Source: a virus. From it: DNA of 64,000 bases. Positions 55,857 through 64,000 of this stretch are shown piece by piece (position 1 is the first letter of the stretch; each line of letters begins with the position of its first letter). The stretch is from IMG/VR virus record IMGVR_UViG_3300047547_000041, positions 80,841 through 144,840 of that record. One strand, 5' to 3'. Made by a program: the position numbers and the translations under genes. The notes below the pieces were generated by a model. The model was not told where the DNA came from. It was given only the letters and a program-made list of their open reading frames with translations, and did no database searches.

Positions 55857-56763
55857 TGATGTTCCCCATAAAGTTGTCCAGACCCATGGTGACGAAAAAG
55901 TTCATCATTTTCATGGTGTTTTTCTTCTTTCCTTGATGTGAGGTGTACTGGTTCACGATTCTCTCACGAATCGACACGGGAATCTTGGCGAAGTCTACCA
56001 AAATTTGATTTCTCATGAACCTTTGCTTCTGAATATCGTCTTCAAAAGGTAGTGGTTCACCAGCCATCATCTTTTCATAGAAGGTGTCGATCAACTTTTG
56101 TGAAACTGGTGGTTGTCGCTTTTCCTTTGTAACAAACTGATCATCAGGGGACTTGAAATTCGGAACACCGTCACCTTCATCACCTTTCATGATCTTTGTC
56201 AACAAATCAAGTTTTGGGCGTTCAGAAACAATCATGGTGTCGTCACGCTTTGAGTATTGCTGAACATTTTCGTGAACTTGCAGAGACTTGTAATCATGGT
56301 CAGAAGACACGATCAAGATAGATTCAGATTGCTCGAACACACCGCGCATTTGAACCGTGTTTTTGGTGATATAACGGGTCAAAACGCCGATACCATCATC
56401 AGCTTCAGCCTTGTCATCTCGAATCGCAATCCATGGAAGATACTCATTCACATCATCATGAAATTCATTCAGGTACTGATTGAACAGATTCCAATTGATT
56501 GCTTCCGTCTTGCGCTTTTCTTTTCTGGCAGATTTGTAATACTCGAAAACATCGTTACGCCAAGTGTTGCTACCATCAACACACATAACAATTTGTCCGA
56601 AGTCTTTTGAAAACTTTCGGTTGACGTTAAGCATTTGACTCAAGATGTGACCATAGAGGTATTTCTTGGTTTCATCATCAGGTTTACAGAACGATGCCTT
56701 TAGGTATGGGTCAGCGTGTAGACTCGCAACCGCTAGACCGTTGGTGTCCACAAGAATTGTCAT
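55846..56763 (-). CDS. rnh: RNase H (T4 Rnh-type 5' nuclease)
   Basis: 305 residues, the size of T4 RNase H. Metal-binding motifs of the FEN/5' nuclease family: VDTNGLA, VMCVDGSNTWRNDVFEYYK, AEADDGIGVL, IVSSDHDYKSLQ and KGDEGDGVPN. It removes RNA primers from lagging strands together with gp32. No TAG codon. Confidence 0.93.
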   Translation of the reverse strand: MTILVDTNGLAVASLHADPYLKASFCKPDDETKKYLYGHILSQMLNVNRKFSKDFGQIVMCVDGSNTWRNDVFEYYKSARKEKRKTEAINWNLFNQYLNEFHDDVNEYLPWIAIRDDKAEADDGIGVLTRYITKNTVQMRGVFEQSESILIVSSDHDYKSLQVHENVQQYSKRDDTMIVSERPKLDLLTKIMKGDEGDGVPNFKSPDDQFVTKEKRQPPVSQKLIDTFYEKMMAGEPLPFEDDIQKQRFMRNQILVDFAKIPVSIRERIVNQYTSHQGKKKNTMKMMNFFVTMGLDNFMGNINEF

Positions 56764-57098
56764 TTTGGCGTGATCCCCAAAGCCTTGTCAGACTTGTTCA
56801 TGTGATACTTTTGCAAAATGAACAGCAAGCAGCAAATCGCATGGGCGGCATGGTGCTTACCAGATTCTTCATCAAGTTCGATACCATCCAACATATCAAG
56901 AATGTGACGCAAAACAGCGTCATCATAACGATAGTCTTCAACGTTCATGTAGTTGCCACGGGCGTACTTTGCTGCACCCATTTCAAGCACATCAATAACG
57001 TCACGAAATGCCGCGATGAGGTCTTTCAGAATCTATGTGGGGCGAGGCTTGCCGCCATCAAATTTAATGCCACCAAGCTCGTTCTTAGGCGTTTCCAT
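56760..57098 (-). CDS. dATP/dGTP pyrophosphohydrolase-like protein (one TAG)
   Basis: 112 codons from METPKNELGG. GGIKFDGGKPRPT-TAG-ILKDLIAAFRDVIDVLEMG then AAKYARGNYMNVEDYRYDDA and DEESGKHHAAHAICCLLF is the DUF5664-type pattern. Related proteins carry Leu at the TAG (57033-57035) place in K-P-R-x-x-L-I. Function inferred from the fold: nucleotide pyrophosphohydrolysis. Confidence 0.75.
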
Positions 57099-57108
57099 GG
57101 TCTTCCTT

Positions 57109-57651
57109 TCAGAAAATTGATCCCTTGAATGTCCGACACAGAATGTCGGCTTGCGCTTTCACATGCGCAACGGGATCGTTTGGGTTGTTGTATTGATCTT
57201 GCTTCACTTTGTTGACATTGATGCCAGCCAGTGATGTAATCGTGAGCATATCATGAAACCGGTAAAATGGTGCAGGTTCAGCCAAACCCAAGATTCGATA
57301 TGCGGTCAAGATTTGACCTGCATGAGCATGTGAACCATGCGTCCAGATGCAAGGATTCTTGAACTGACTGACCCATGAGGTGAAATCGACCAAAACCTGA
57401 ATGAGTTTTCTTGGATTGGTTTTCAGAAACTTTTTGTATTCAGGGTCGAAACTCTTCCAGTATTCGATAGTCTCAGGGTCAAAGTGAAAAACCGAACGAT
57501 CAATACTTCGAGGGTCAACAGCCGCAACAAAACAATCATCACTGATCGAATTCATTGTAAAGTGACACGCTGCAATATGCGCAATCGCGGCATTACCAAG
57601 CAACGAATATGTGTCAACCTTCAGCATTACATGATCTTGTTTTTCATCCAT
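57109..57651 (-). CDS. DexA-like 3'-5' exonuclease fold with lost catalytic acids
   Basis: 180 residues from MDEKQDHVMLKVD; a TTG five codons upstream is an alternative start. FDPETIEYWKSFDPEYKKFL, PCIWTHGSHAHAGQILTAYR, FYRFHDMLTI and DPVAHVKAQADIL follow the DexA/RNase T-like phage exonuclease family. The metal-binding acids are replaced: D-x-E-T near the start is K-V-D-T, the F-D of the second motif is missing, and the last H-x(4)-D is N/A-H. It is probably inactive as a nuclease. Confidence 0.7.
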   Translation of the reverse strand: MDEKQDHVMLKVDTYSLLGNAAIAHIAACHFTMNSISDDCFVAAVDPRSIDRSVFHFDPETIEYWKSFDPEYKKFLKTNPRKLIQVLVDFTSWVSQFKNPCIWTHGSHAHAGQILTAYRILGLAEPAPFYRFHDMLTITSLAGINVNKVKQDQYNNPNDPVAHVKAQADILCRTFKGSIF

Positions 57652-57662
57652 TCTGTAATTCC

Positions 57663-58124
57663 TCAATAAAAATCTTCATCATCAGGGGCCACATAAAAGT
57701 ATTCATGTGGGTCACACTCATACAAAATTGCTTGGAACACTGCGATTCTATCATCTTTTCCCTTCAGATTGAGGTACTTGCATGTCTGGTTTGCCAGCAC
57801 GAAACGGTTGTAGAACTTCTGCGATGTGGTTACGATAAGATTCACATCATCAAAATTTCGGAATGTGACGAAAATCATTTCTTCATCCCATTCCTTCGCG
57901 TGTTCATAATCGTGATCCGTACCAATCGGATAGTCGTAATCATCATCCAGAACAGAATCTTGAAATTCTTCAAACTTGTCTTCTTTGACAAGCACCAAAA
58001 TGTCGGTGTCGCTTTCTTCAATCGGTGGCGGTGGACTCACCGATGTTTGAGAACCTACAGCAGAGATTTGAATGATGTATTCACCGTGTTTCTCAAGAAT
58101 TTCCTTCATGTAAATTTCATGCAT
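57663..58124 (-). CDS. Nucleotidyltransferase-like protein
   Basis: 153 residues. ISAVGSQTS then EESDTDILVLVKEDKFEEF gives the GS...DxD pattern of a nucleotidyltransferase fold with an inserted Pro loop. DDVNLIVTTSQKFYNRF may supply the third strand. Target unknown. Confidence 0.6.
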   Translation of the reverse strand: MHEIYMKEILEKHGEYIIQISAVGSQTSVSPPPPIEESDTDILVLVKEDKFEEFQDSVLDDDYDYPIGTDHDYEHAKEWDEEMIFVTFRNFDDVNLIVTTSQKFYNRFVLANQTCKYLNLKGKDDRIAVFQAILYECDPHEYFYVAPDDEDFY

Positions 58125-58135
58125 ATATCAACCTT

Positions 58136-58735
58136 TCAACGTGCCGGGTAGTCTTGAATGAGTTCTTGGATGAAACCGAACCATTCACTGTTGTTCTCCA
58201 TTTTGTAGTGACGCGAGAAATCATGAGAAACAATCGGCATCGCATAAGCGGTTAGCGAATACATGTCCGCACGATTGCGCCATTCGTCAATGTTTCCCTT
58301 ATGGTCATCAACCAAAACTGTGTTTGAGTCACAGTAGTATTTCTTATCGGTGTTCTTTGAAACAAAAACAACATCATCGAAGAAATCTTTGGTGTTGCCA
58401 TACTGTGCATCCAACCATCGCAGTTTTTCTTGCATGATGATAATGGATGTGCTGCCACTTTGACCGGCAAGCGAAGTCAGGATTCGGTTCTTACCACCAT
58501 GAGACTTGTTCAACAACATCAAAGTCATGATGGTTTTCATCAGAGGTGAAGGTTCAAGTTTCAGGAAAAGTTCATTGTTGCGAACCTCGTTTGTGTACCA
58601 ATCTTCAAATTCTAGAACCCCTGCAACTTGCGTGTGAAAGTTCGCGAGGTTGCGAGGGGTCATGTAGTTTTTGTGAACGTACTCGAACCATTGCGCTTGT
58701 ACGTCATCCATGTCCCAATAAATTGTCAATGCCAT
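58136..58735 (-). CDS. HAD-type 5'-nucleotidase-like protein
   Basis: 199 residues from MALTIYWDMDDVQAQWFEYV. HAD motif I is DMDDVQ (nucleophile and acid/base Asp, 8 and 10), motif II LTSLAG(Q), and motif IV VLVDDHKGNIDEW. Resembles 5'(3')-deoxyribonucleotidase-like proteins that dephosphorylate nucleotides. Follows the PhoH terminator. Confidence 0.75.
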   Translation of the reverse strand: MALTIYWDMDDVQAQWFEYVHKNYMTPRNLANFHTQVAGVLEFEDWYTNEVRNNELFLKLEPSPLMKTIMTLMLLNKSHGGKNRILTSLAGQSGSTSIIIMQEKLRWLDAQYGNTKDFFDDVVFVSKNTDKKYYCDSNTVLVDDHKGNIDEWRNRADMYSLTAYAMPIVSHDFSRHYKMENNSEWFGFIQELIQDYPAR

Positions 58736-58753
58736 TGAAAGCCTTTCATAAAG

Positions 58754-58780
58754 TAAAAAGGGAACCGTTGTTGGTTCCCT
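58754..58780 (-). terminator. Terminator after phoH
   Basis: GGGAACC stem, 6-nt loop, GGTTCCC arm and TTTTT on the - strand. Confidence 0.85.
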
Positions 58781-58805
58781 CATTGTAGCACAAGTTCAGA
58801 AGATT

Positions 58806-59573
58806 TTACTTGGCGCGTCCATATTTTGCGGTCAAGTAAGCCTTCACGAAACCAGAACGAACAATGTCATCAAGACCGAAATCAATGAAGTATGTCCCGG
58901 GTGTGCGGCGCAGAATCGGGATGATGTGCATGAAACCAGACTTGTTACCAAGATCGTTTTGAATGTCATCACCACAAATGATCATTCGAGTTTCATCACC
59001 AATGCGGGTGATACAGGTTTCACCTTCAACTTCAGTAGCGTTTTGAATTTCGTCAACGATGATGATGGCGTTATCGAACGTGTTACCACGCAAGAATGAG
59101 GTGCACTCAAATTCGATCTTACCAAGTTCCTTCAGATTGTCGTAAGAGTTGCGGAACTTGAACAGTTTATCACAGATTGCACGATAGGGTGCTTCATATG
59201 GCGCAATCTTGTCTTCCATCTCACCGGGCAAGAAACCGATTTCGCGAGATGGCACAACTGAGCGAAGAATCACGATCTTTTCATATGGTGTTTCAGGATC
59301 AAGAACTTCCTTCAGTGCCATGTACATTGCCAAGAAAGTTTTACCGGTACCGGCATAGCCCAACATGGACAAAACTTGAATCTTTTCGGAATTGAATGCA
59401 CTAAATGCTTCTGATTGATGTTCGGTCAAAGCATCAATATACTTGAGGTCTTTCAATGTAAATGTCTTTTTGATTTGTGGTTTGACAGGTACCACAACAT
59501 CCTCAAAAATTTGAGATTCTGTCTTTTTTCTACGGGCAGTTTTGGTAGCGAAGCGTTGTGCAGACTTTGACAA
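58806..59573 (-). CDS. phoH: PhoH-like ATPase
   Basis: 255 residues. Walker A GYAGTGKTFLA (about residues 72-82), then KIVILRSVVPSREIGFLPGE, Walker B AIIIVDEIQNA and MIICGDDIQND match PhoH. Basic N-terminal tail. PhoH is frequent in marine T4-like phages; it is an RNA-linked ATPase of uncertain role in phage. No TAG codon. Confidence 0.95.
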   Translation of the reverse strand: MSKSAQRFATKTARRKKTESQIFEDVVVPVKPQIKKTFTLKDLKYIDALTEHQSEAFSAFNSEKIQVLSMLGYAGTGKTFLAMYMALKEVLDPETPYEKIVILRSVVPSREIGFLPGEMEDKIAPYEAPYRAICDKLFKFRNSYDNLKELGKIEFECTSFLRGNTFDNAIIIVDEIQNATEVEGETCITRIGDETRMIICGDDIQNDLGNKSGFMHIIPILRRTPGTYFIDFGLDDIVRSGFVKAYLTAKYGRAK

Positions 59574-59596
59574 GGTTTGTTCTCCTTGATTCAGTT

Positions 59597-59624
59597 AAAG
59601 AAAAGCCCCAACGATGCGGGGCTT
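59597..59624 (-). terminator. Terminator after the zinc-ribbon gene
   Basis: AAGCCCC and GGGGCTT arms about an 8-nt loop, then TTTCTTT on the - strand. Confidence 0.85.
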
Positions 59625-59632
59625 ACGGGAAC

Positions 59633-59893
59633 TCAGGAATTCAGTGCGCTAGAGGTCTTATCGAGGGTCGAACCCGGGCAGTTTGCGTGCATGTGCTTTA
59701 GCACATCCTTGAAACCATCGGGAACCTTCAGACCACCAGAACCGGCCACAATTTTGATAGGCGTCACAGTCTTGAAAATTTTTCCACCACACTTTTGGCA
59801 AGGTGTTTCACAAGGCTTTTCTCGGTTTGAAATTGATTGCAGATCATCAAAAACATTGTCACATGATTCACATGCATAGGTGTACAGCGGCAT
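59633..59893 (-). CDS. FmdB-type zinc-ribbon protein
   Basis: 86 residues from MPLYTYACESCDNVFDDLQS, with CESC and CQKC pairs and KCGG, the zinc ribbon of FmdB-like regulators. C-terminal half is Ser/Lys-rich. Start overlaps the stop of the gene upstream (TAATG). Possible transcription factor. Confidence 0.7.
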   Translation of the reverse strand: MPLYTYACESCDNVFDDLQSISNREKPCETPCQKCGGKIFKTVTPIKIVAGSGGLKVPDGFKDVLKHMHANCPGSTLDKTSSALNS

Positions 59894-61455
59894 TAACTCT
59901 TTCTCCATTTTCCATTGATGATTGTAACCAATTGTCGCTTTCCGTTGTTGTGGATAATGCAGTTTGTATGTAACCAGCTTGATGGGCCAGTCAAATACTC
60001 CAAATCCATTCTACTTAGAGTGCCAACTTGGAAACAACCATTTTGAATACCGGGGGTATGCGAGTGACCGATAATCAGTTTATCACCAATCTTAGCCAGA
60101 TTTTGAATACTGCCTCTCGCACCATTGGGACCACTGTGACCATGAAGACCACATTCGATACCAGCGATATTCACAGAACCATTTGAGAATTCGATGTTGC
60201 CACAAATTCCCTTAGATTCCCAAAGAGTGTCACGGAAAATTTCAAATGCAGACTGCGACTTACCAGTTTTCTCAATTTGCTGAAGTTTTGTGTACATCAG
60301 GTAATGGTAGATTTTCGCATTCACATAGTCATTTCGAATGTCAGCACTATTCAACCACTGCTCAACATGGTCATGGTGATTCGATGAAACGATAATGGAT
60401 TTTGAGAATCTTGGCGTTGTCATTGCAAGATGATCCAAAGTCAGTCGCATTTCTCGTTCAATCGAATTCATTCCAGAACTCATGTTCTTGGTGAACCGGG
60501 TGAAGAAATCATTGTTGTGCCACTTGGAAACACTGTAGGAATCCAGAACATCATGGCGAACAATGACTTGAGGTTTCAGAACGTTCACCATAGATTTCTT
60601 ATCGAAGAACGTTGCATCAGCGGCCTTTTCATCTGAGAACAAAACGTGTTCATCACCACAGACCAATGCGGCAACACTACACTTCGAACCATTGCTTGTT
60701 TCATCCCATCGTTCATCAAGGTCATAGAACCCGCCTGTATGGTCAGCAAACAGTTGTCGAAGGTGGAAGGTACTACCTTCATCAAATTCGATTGCAACAG
60801 CCGCAAAACAATGATGGAAAGAGGCTTGATAACCAGCCTTTGATGCCGAATAGTTGTTCTTGGATGAAATACTACCAGTTGAATGTAGAATGATAGGTTC
60901 ATTCCATGGATTCACCGGCAGAGACTTCATCTGAACAACCGAATGCCCGACGATTGTTGTAATACCTTCACACAGCTTATCAATACCGGTCAGAGGGTGG
61001 GTTGCGGTCGCTTGAATGTTGCAATCGCCAATGATCTTGAACTTATCTTTCCATCGAACAGTTGTATCAAGAAAATACTTTGTGGCGCGGGTAGGCCAAG
61101 TTTTACCACCATCCTTGTGCATGGCGGAAGGGTTTTGATACTTGATAGGAATCACAAACAGTTTGAAGTTTTTGCGTTTGCAAAACTTCTCAAGGTTTGT
61201 CAAAAAGCTATCATTGATGGGCGTGTCATTGATGCAAGATGTTACAACAATACCACGATAAGAAGGATAAGCATACTCAAAGTCAACAGAGGGAAGAATC
61301 GGGTTAGATTTGTTTGCAACTTCTCGAACAAACTTCTTATCGCTTTTTGTGACATGGTTACATTCCTCACATTCATAGTGGTGCTAACTTTTCTTACCGG
61401 CGAACCGTGGGCCGATATATCGTGTTTTGTATGATCCACAACTTTCACACTTCAT
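59893..61455 (-). CDS. A1-like metallophosphoesterase with N-terminal zinc ribbon (one TAG)
   Basis: 520 codons from MKCESCGSYKTRYIGPRF. TAG at 61384-61386 lies between the two Cys pairs (CESC and CEEC), so only readthrough gives a complete zinc ribbon. The C-terminal part (ECGLHGHSGPNGARGSIQNL, IIGHSHTPGIQNG, LEYLTGPSSWLHTNC) is the hallmark of T5 A1-like proteins, a metallophosphoesterase-type fold with NHHDH in the middle. T5 A1 is needed for host shutoff and DNA degradation; the role here is inferred. Confidence 0.75.
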
Positions 61456-61480
61456 CTAGTATTTCCTTTACACACGATTA

Positions 61481-61503
61481 AGAACCAAAGGGGCCGAAGC
61501 CCC
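61481..61503 (-). terminator. Terminator between the HTH and A1-like genes
   Basis: GGGGC stem, TTCG loop, GCCCC arm then TTTGGTTCTT on the - strand, 16 nt after the HTH gene stop. Confidence 0.75.
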
Positions 61504-61518
61504 ATTCATAGGTATCTA

Positions 61519-61776
61519 TCAGTCCTGATACAGACAAATCAATCGATAACGATTGTAGGTAACACGACGACCCGAACGAACCTTGGTTACCGGTTCAGAA
61601 ATAATGTTGAAACCATCAACAATGCAACGCTTTCGCAGACGACAAATTTCAGCGGTGGGCTTTTCAATCTTGAACTGTGCCCGAATCTGTGCAGAGGTAA
61701 GGGGTCGATCCTTCAGTGCCAGATACAGGCGTTCGATCTTTGCAGTCTTCTTAACGGTCTTGGTTGTCTTGGTCAT
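61519..61776 (-). CDS. Small HTH DNA-binding protein
   Basis: 85 residues. Lys-rich N-terminus, then a winged-helix-like region (RPLTSAQIRAQFKIEKPTAE, LRKRCIVDGFNIIS) with a basic wing KVRSGRRVTYNRYRL. Likely transcriptional regulator. ATG overlaps the dCMP deaminase stop. Confidence 0.65.
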   Translation of the reverse strand: MTKTTKTVKKTAKIERLYLALKDRPLTSAQIRAQFKIEKPTAEICRLRKRCIVDGFNIISEPVTKVRSGRRVTYNRYRLICLYQD

Positions 61777-62207
61777 GTAGATTTCCTTCTATAAGTTTTG
61801 TAATCGATGCCAGCTTCGATAAGCATCGAGATTGAAAAATCAGGGTTCCAACGTTCGGCAAACTCTGGTTCGGGCTCATACCACACAACGCGAGAAATGC
61901 CACTCTGAATCAGCATCGATGTGCAGTTTGAACATGGTGGATGGGTGATATAGATTGTAGCACCCTCAACCGATGTTCTTGCAGTGAGTCTAGCATTCAA
62001 TTCAGCATGAATTACGGTCTTGTATTTGATTTCTCGGGTTTCAAGATACCTTTCATCATCTAACCCGGATGGAATACCGTTGAAACCCTATGAAATGATT
62101 CGGTTATCCTTGACAATGGTAGAACCAACTTGTGTTGAAGGGTCTTTCGACCACGACGACACAAGTTGTGCCATCTCAAGATACCGTCTATCCCACTTTT
62201 CAGACAT
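61773..62207 (-). CDS. cd: dCMP deaminase (one TAG)
   Basis: 144 codons from MSEKWDRRYL. TAG at 62098-62100 within IIS-TAG-GFNGIPSGLDD, a conserved loop. Zinc and catalytic motifs: HAELNARL (His, Glu) and PPCSNCTSMLIQSG (two Cys). It converts dCMP to dUMP for thymidylate synthesis. Without TAG as sense the N-terminal third, including the substrate loop, would be lost. Confidence 0.9.
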
Positions 62208-62703
62208 TATCAAACGTGTGAACAAAGGGCTTCAGGTCGGGTGGAGTCCAGCCTTCAGGCTTGAGAATCTTACCGTCTTCACGCTTGATGCAAACACCGG
62301 TTGTCGGATCGATCTTAGCCAGATTGGAACGGGCAACCTCACGCCAAGCACCATCGAAGTCCCAATTCATGCGTTGACAATGATCAGTTGCAAACGTCAT
62401 GAAATTAAAGAATTCCTTGACATTTTCATTTTCCGACATAACAATGTCGGTGTAGTCATTACCCTCAGAAACGAACTTACCAATCCATACCCATGCGGTA
62501 TCACACAGACCATCAAGGTGTTCGACATAGTTTTCAAAAGTTGGTGCGCCAGAAGCAGCAGCAGCAGTTTCTTGTTGTTCTTCGGTGATCAACTTTTCAT
62601 ACAGTTGAACTTGTTCAGGGTTGTTCACATCAATGGTCTGACCAGCGGCAGACATGAAAGTGACAACATCGGAAAACATATCAATCAGAGTCAGTTCACT
62701 CAT
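62200..62703 (-). CDS. MazG-like / phosphoribosyl-ATP pyrophosphohydrolase-like protein
   Basis: 167 residues from MSELTLIDMF. YVEHLDGLCDTAWVWIGKFV, then ENVKEFFNFMTFATDHCQRM and a C-terminal KREDGKILKPEGWTPPDL match phage MazG-like nucleotide pyrophosphohydrolases with the typical tail 'KxxGxVxKPEGWxPPxL'. It may clear modified nucleotides or (p)ppGpp. Overlaps the dCMP deaminase gene. Confidence 0.8.
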   Translation of the reverse strand: MSELTLIDMFSDVVTFMSAAGQTIDVNNPEQVQLYEKLITEEQQETAAAASGAPTFENYVEHLDGLCDTAWVWIGKFVSEGNDYTDIVMSENENVKEFFNFMTFATDHCQRMNWDFDGAWREVARSNLAKIDPTTGVCIKREDGKILKPEGWTPPDLKPFVHTFDNV

Positions 62704-62704
62704 T

Positions 62705-62887
62705 TCATTCCTTTTCTTCGATGATTGGGATTTGCGGGTCTTCAGCCAAAATATCATCAATTTTGACAACGCCTTCGATTTTCTTACACACATCACACTG
62801 AAAACCAATGTAGATTCCTGTACCTTCTTGAAAGGTACAGATTCTACCATTGTAACGGTTTGTGAGATGTGCTAACCAGTGGAACAT
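62705..62887 (-). CDS. Small CxxC protein
   Basis: 60 residues with one FQCDVCKK pair and an acidic tail. Start overlaps the ClpP stop. No family recognised. Confidence 0.5.
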   Translation of the reverse strand: MFHWLAHLTNRYNGRICTFQEGTGIYIGFQCDVCKKIEGVVKIDDILAEDPQIPIIEEKE

Positions 62888-63561
62888 TACTTCTTCCTTG
62901 CTGCAACCTTCTTAGCTGGAACCTTCTTTGATGCAACCTTCTTCGCGGGTGCCGCAGATTGAAGCAGTTCCATAGCTTCGAAGTATTCCTTACGCTTTTG
63001 CAAACGTTCAATGATTTGTTCAGCATCAAACCAGAATTCCATACCCATGATGACCTTTTCAATTTCGTCTTCTGAGAGGAAACCTTCATAAACCTCATGC
63101 ACGAACTTGTTGACCCACTTGTTCGAGAATGAGGCGTATGCGTTGATGTTGTTGTCGGTACCACCATAGCCGTGCGATGCGGTATGGATCATCATTGTAG
63201 CACCGGGAAGAATGATTTGTTCGTCACATCCCAAAAGAATCATGGAACCGGCAGAGGATGCCGAACCAACATGAATGCCGCGAATGTGCGCTTTGGTGAT
63301 AGCCATCGCATCAAGAATTGCGCGGCACGATTCCATCATACCACCGGGGGTGGCAAAGAACATGTCAACTTGATCACTCTCAGTCGCAGAGTAAAGAAAG
63401 TCAAGCAGTTTTGAATACTGCATAACATCCACAATGGGACCATAGAACCGTGCCTTGGCAACGTAGTTCGTCAGTGGAATCTACTCAAGCTCAAATGGCA
63501 CCCGCGTTTCATCTTCATCAAGATCGATTTCGGTCTTTGGAGTTGTCTTTTTGGTTGTCAT
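62887..63561 (-). CDS. clpP: ClpP-like serine protease (one TAG)
   Basis: 224 codons from MTTKKTTPKTEI. TAG at 63481-63483. Fold and active site: FFATPGGMMESCRAI, IHVGSASSAGSMILLG with the nucleophilic Ser, ILPGATMMIHTASHGYG with the His. The basic Ala/Lys tail (KKVPAKKVAARKK) may bind DNA. Phage ClpP-like enzymes often act as head maturation or regulatory proteases; this is not proved here. Confidence 0.82.
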
Positions 63562-63570
63562 CGGATTCCT

Positions 63571-64000
63571 TTACAGGTAGGGTTCCCAAGTATCGGGGAA
63601 CGAACAATTTGCACCACAATCGCGGAACAGGGGAGCAATTTCTTCGGGAGTGTAACCGGCAAGACCGCAACCAATACCGGTAATGAAAAAATTCAGATCG
63701 AAGTTGTCTTTGGTAAACTTCACGAACTTGGCGACGTACTTGAAGATTTCTTCGATTTCCATCGTTTGAATGTATTCATCCTTGGTGGGGATGGCGTAGG
63801 TCTTACCCGTGATACCATCCCATTCACCCAGCTTGGCACCAAGGTGATCCATGGCGTAACGTGCTGCGCCAGCACCATGAACACCACGCTTGTTGGAACC
63901 AAAAACAAAAAATTGGTCGGGTTCAGGTCCCGAACCATCAACATGGAACTTGCGGCGCTTGTTGCCAAAAATGGCATCGTAGTTTTCGCGATACACTTGG
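63571..64000 (-). CDS. Macro-domain-like protein (5' partial)
   Basis: The frame is open to the right window edge; no ATG start is visible. FFVFGSNKRGVHGAGAARYA, KTYAIPTKDEY and FFITGIGCGLAGYTPEEIAP give the glycine loops and GIG...AG pattern of macro-like ADP-ribose-binding domains widespread in phages. It may act on ADP-ribose, which would link to the NAD+ genes; this is inference. Confidence 0.7.
   Translation of the reverse strand, partial: QVYRENYDAIFGNKRRKFHVDGSGPEPDQFFVFGSNKRGVHGAGAARYAMDHLGAKLGEWDGITGKTYAIPTKDEYIQTMEIEEIFKYVAKFVKFTKDNFDLNFFITGIGCGLAGYTPEEIAPLFRDCGANCSFPDTWEPYL

Noticed and set aside
59650-59690. T-loop-like GGGTTCGACCC suggesting a tRNA
   Set aside because: No acceptor, D or anticodon stems fit around it, and it lies within the end of a zinc-ribbon gene.
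1-64000. Search by eye for a CUA-anticodon suppressor tRNA
   Set aside because: No cloverleaf was found in the few noncoding gaps; it probably lies outside this window.
1-64000. CRISPR arrays and insertion sequences
   Set aside because: The repeated elements are promoter and leader modules at irregular spacing without spacers. No transposase gene was seen.

Overview
This window is part of a T4-superfamily myovirus genome. Left of about 19.24 kb everything reads on the + strand: a large DUF4815-type structural protein cut by the left edge, four tail-fibre or adhesin-like proteins, a small membrane protein, a long coiled-coil virion protein, then neck proteins gp13 and gp14, tail completion protein gp15 and small terminase gp16 in T4 order. 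Right of 19.24 kb everything reads on the - strand. Reading in the direction of transcription (right to left), this half holds a macro-like protein, a ClpP-like protease, nucleotide metabolism genes (MazG-like proteins, dCMP deaminase), an A1-like metallophosphoesterase, PhoH, RNase H, gp33, a glutaredoxin, gp47/gp46, an NAD+ salvage pair, many small accessory genes, DNA polymerase gp43 (split), UvsX, helicase gp41, clamp gp45, loader gp44/gp62, RegA, an RNA ligase, more small genes, gp59, gp32 and an endolysin. The host cannot be read from the sequence. The gene content recalls cyanophage-type T4-like phages as much as T4.

The strongest unusual signal is reassignment of the amber codon. I found about 29 in-frame TAG codons in about 20 genes, including gp13, gp15, gp16, gp41, uvsX, regA, gp43A, dCMP deaminase and ClpP. 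In each, conserved protein sequence resumes at once in the same frame. Every gene end I checked uses TAA or TGA, and I saw none using TAG. No suppressor tRNA is visible here. The inserted amino acid is unresolved: glutamine has precedent in phages, while several alignments and one in-window paralog point to leucine.

The DNA polymerase gene is broken twice. A complete HNH endonuclease gene overlaps the stop of 43A and the start of 43B, so catalytic motifs A and C lie on two polypeptides. 43B is also interrupted by a 251-nt group I intron inside the codons of motif B.

The - strand accessory region is organised into short operons. Several start from near-identical sigma70-type promoters whose 16-17 nt spacer holds a GGCCC/GGGCC palindrome, and UUCG- or GAAG-type hairpins act as terminators. 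The two NAD+ salvage genes (nicotinamide phosphoribosyltransferase, and NMN adenylyltransferase/Nudix) each have their own promoter and share an almost identical leader element. Functionally the window encodes most of the T4-type replisome and recombination set (32, 33, 41, 43, 44, 45, 46, 47, 59, 62, uvsX, rnh, regA), plus nucleotide and NAD+ supply functions and lysis.
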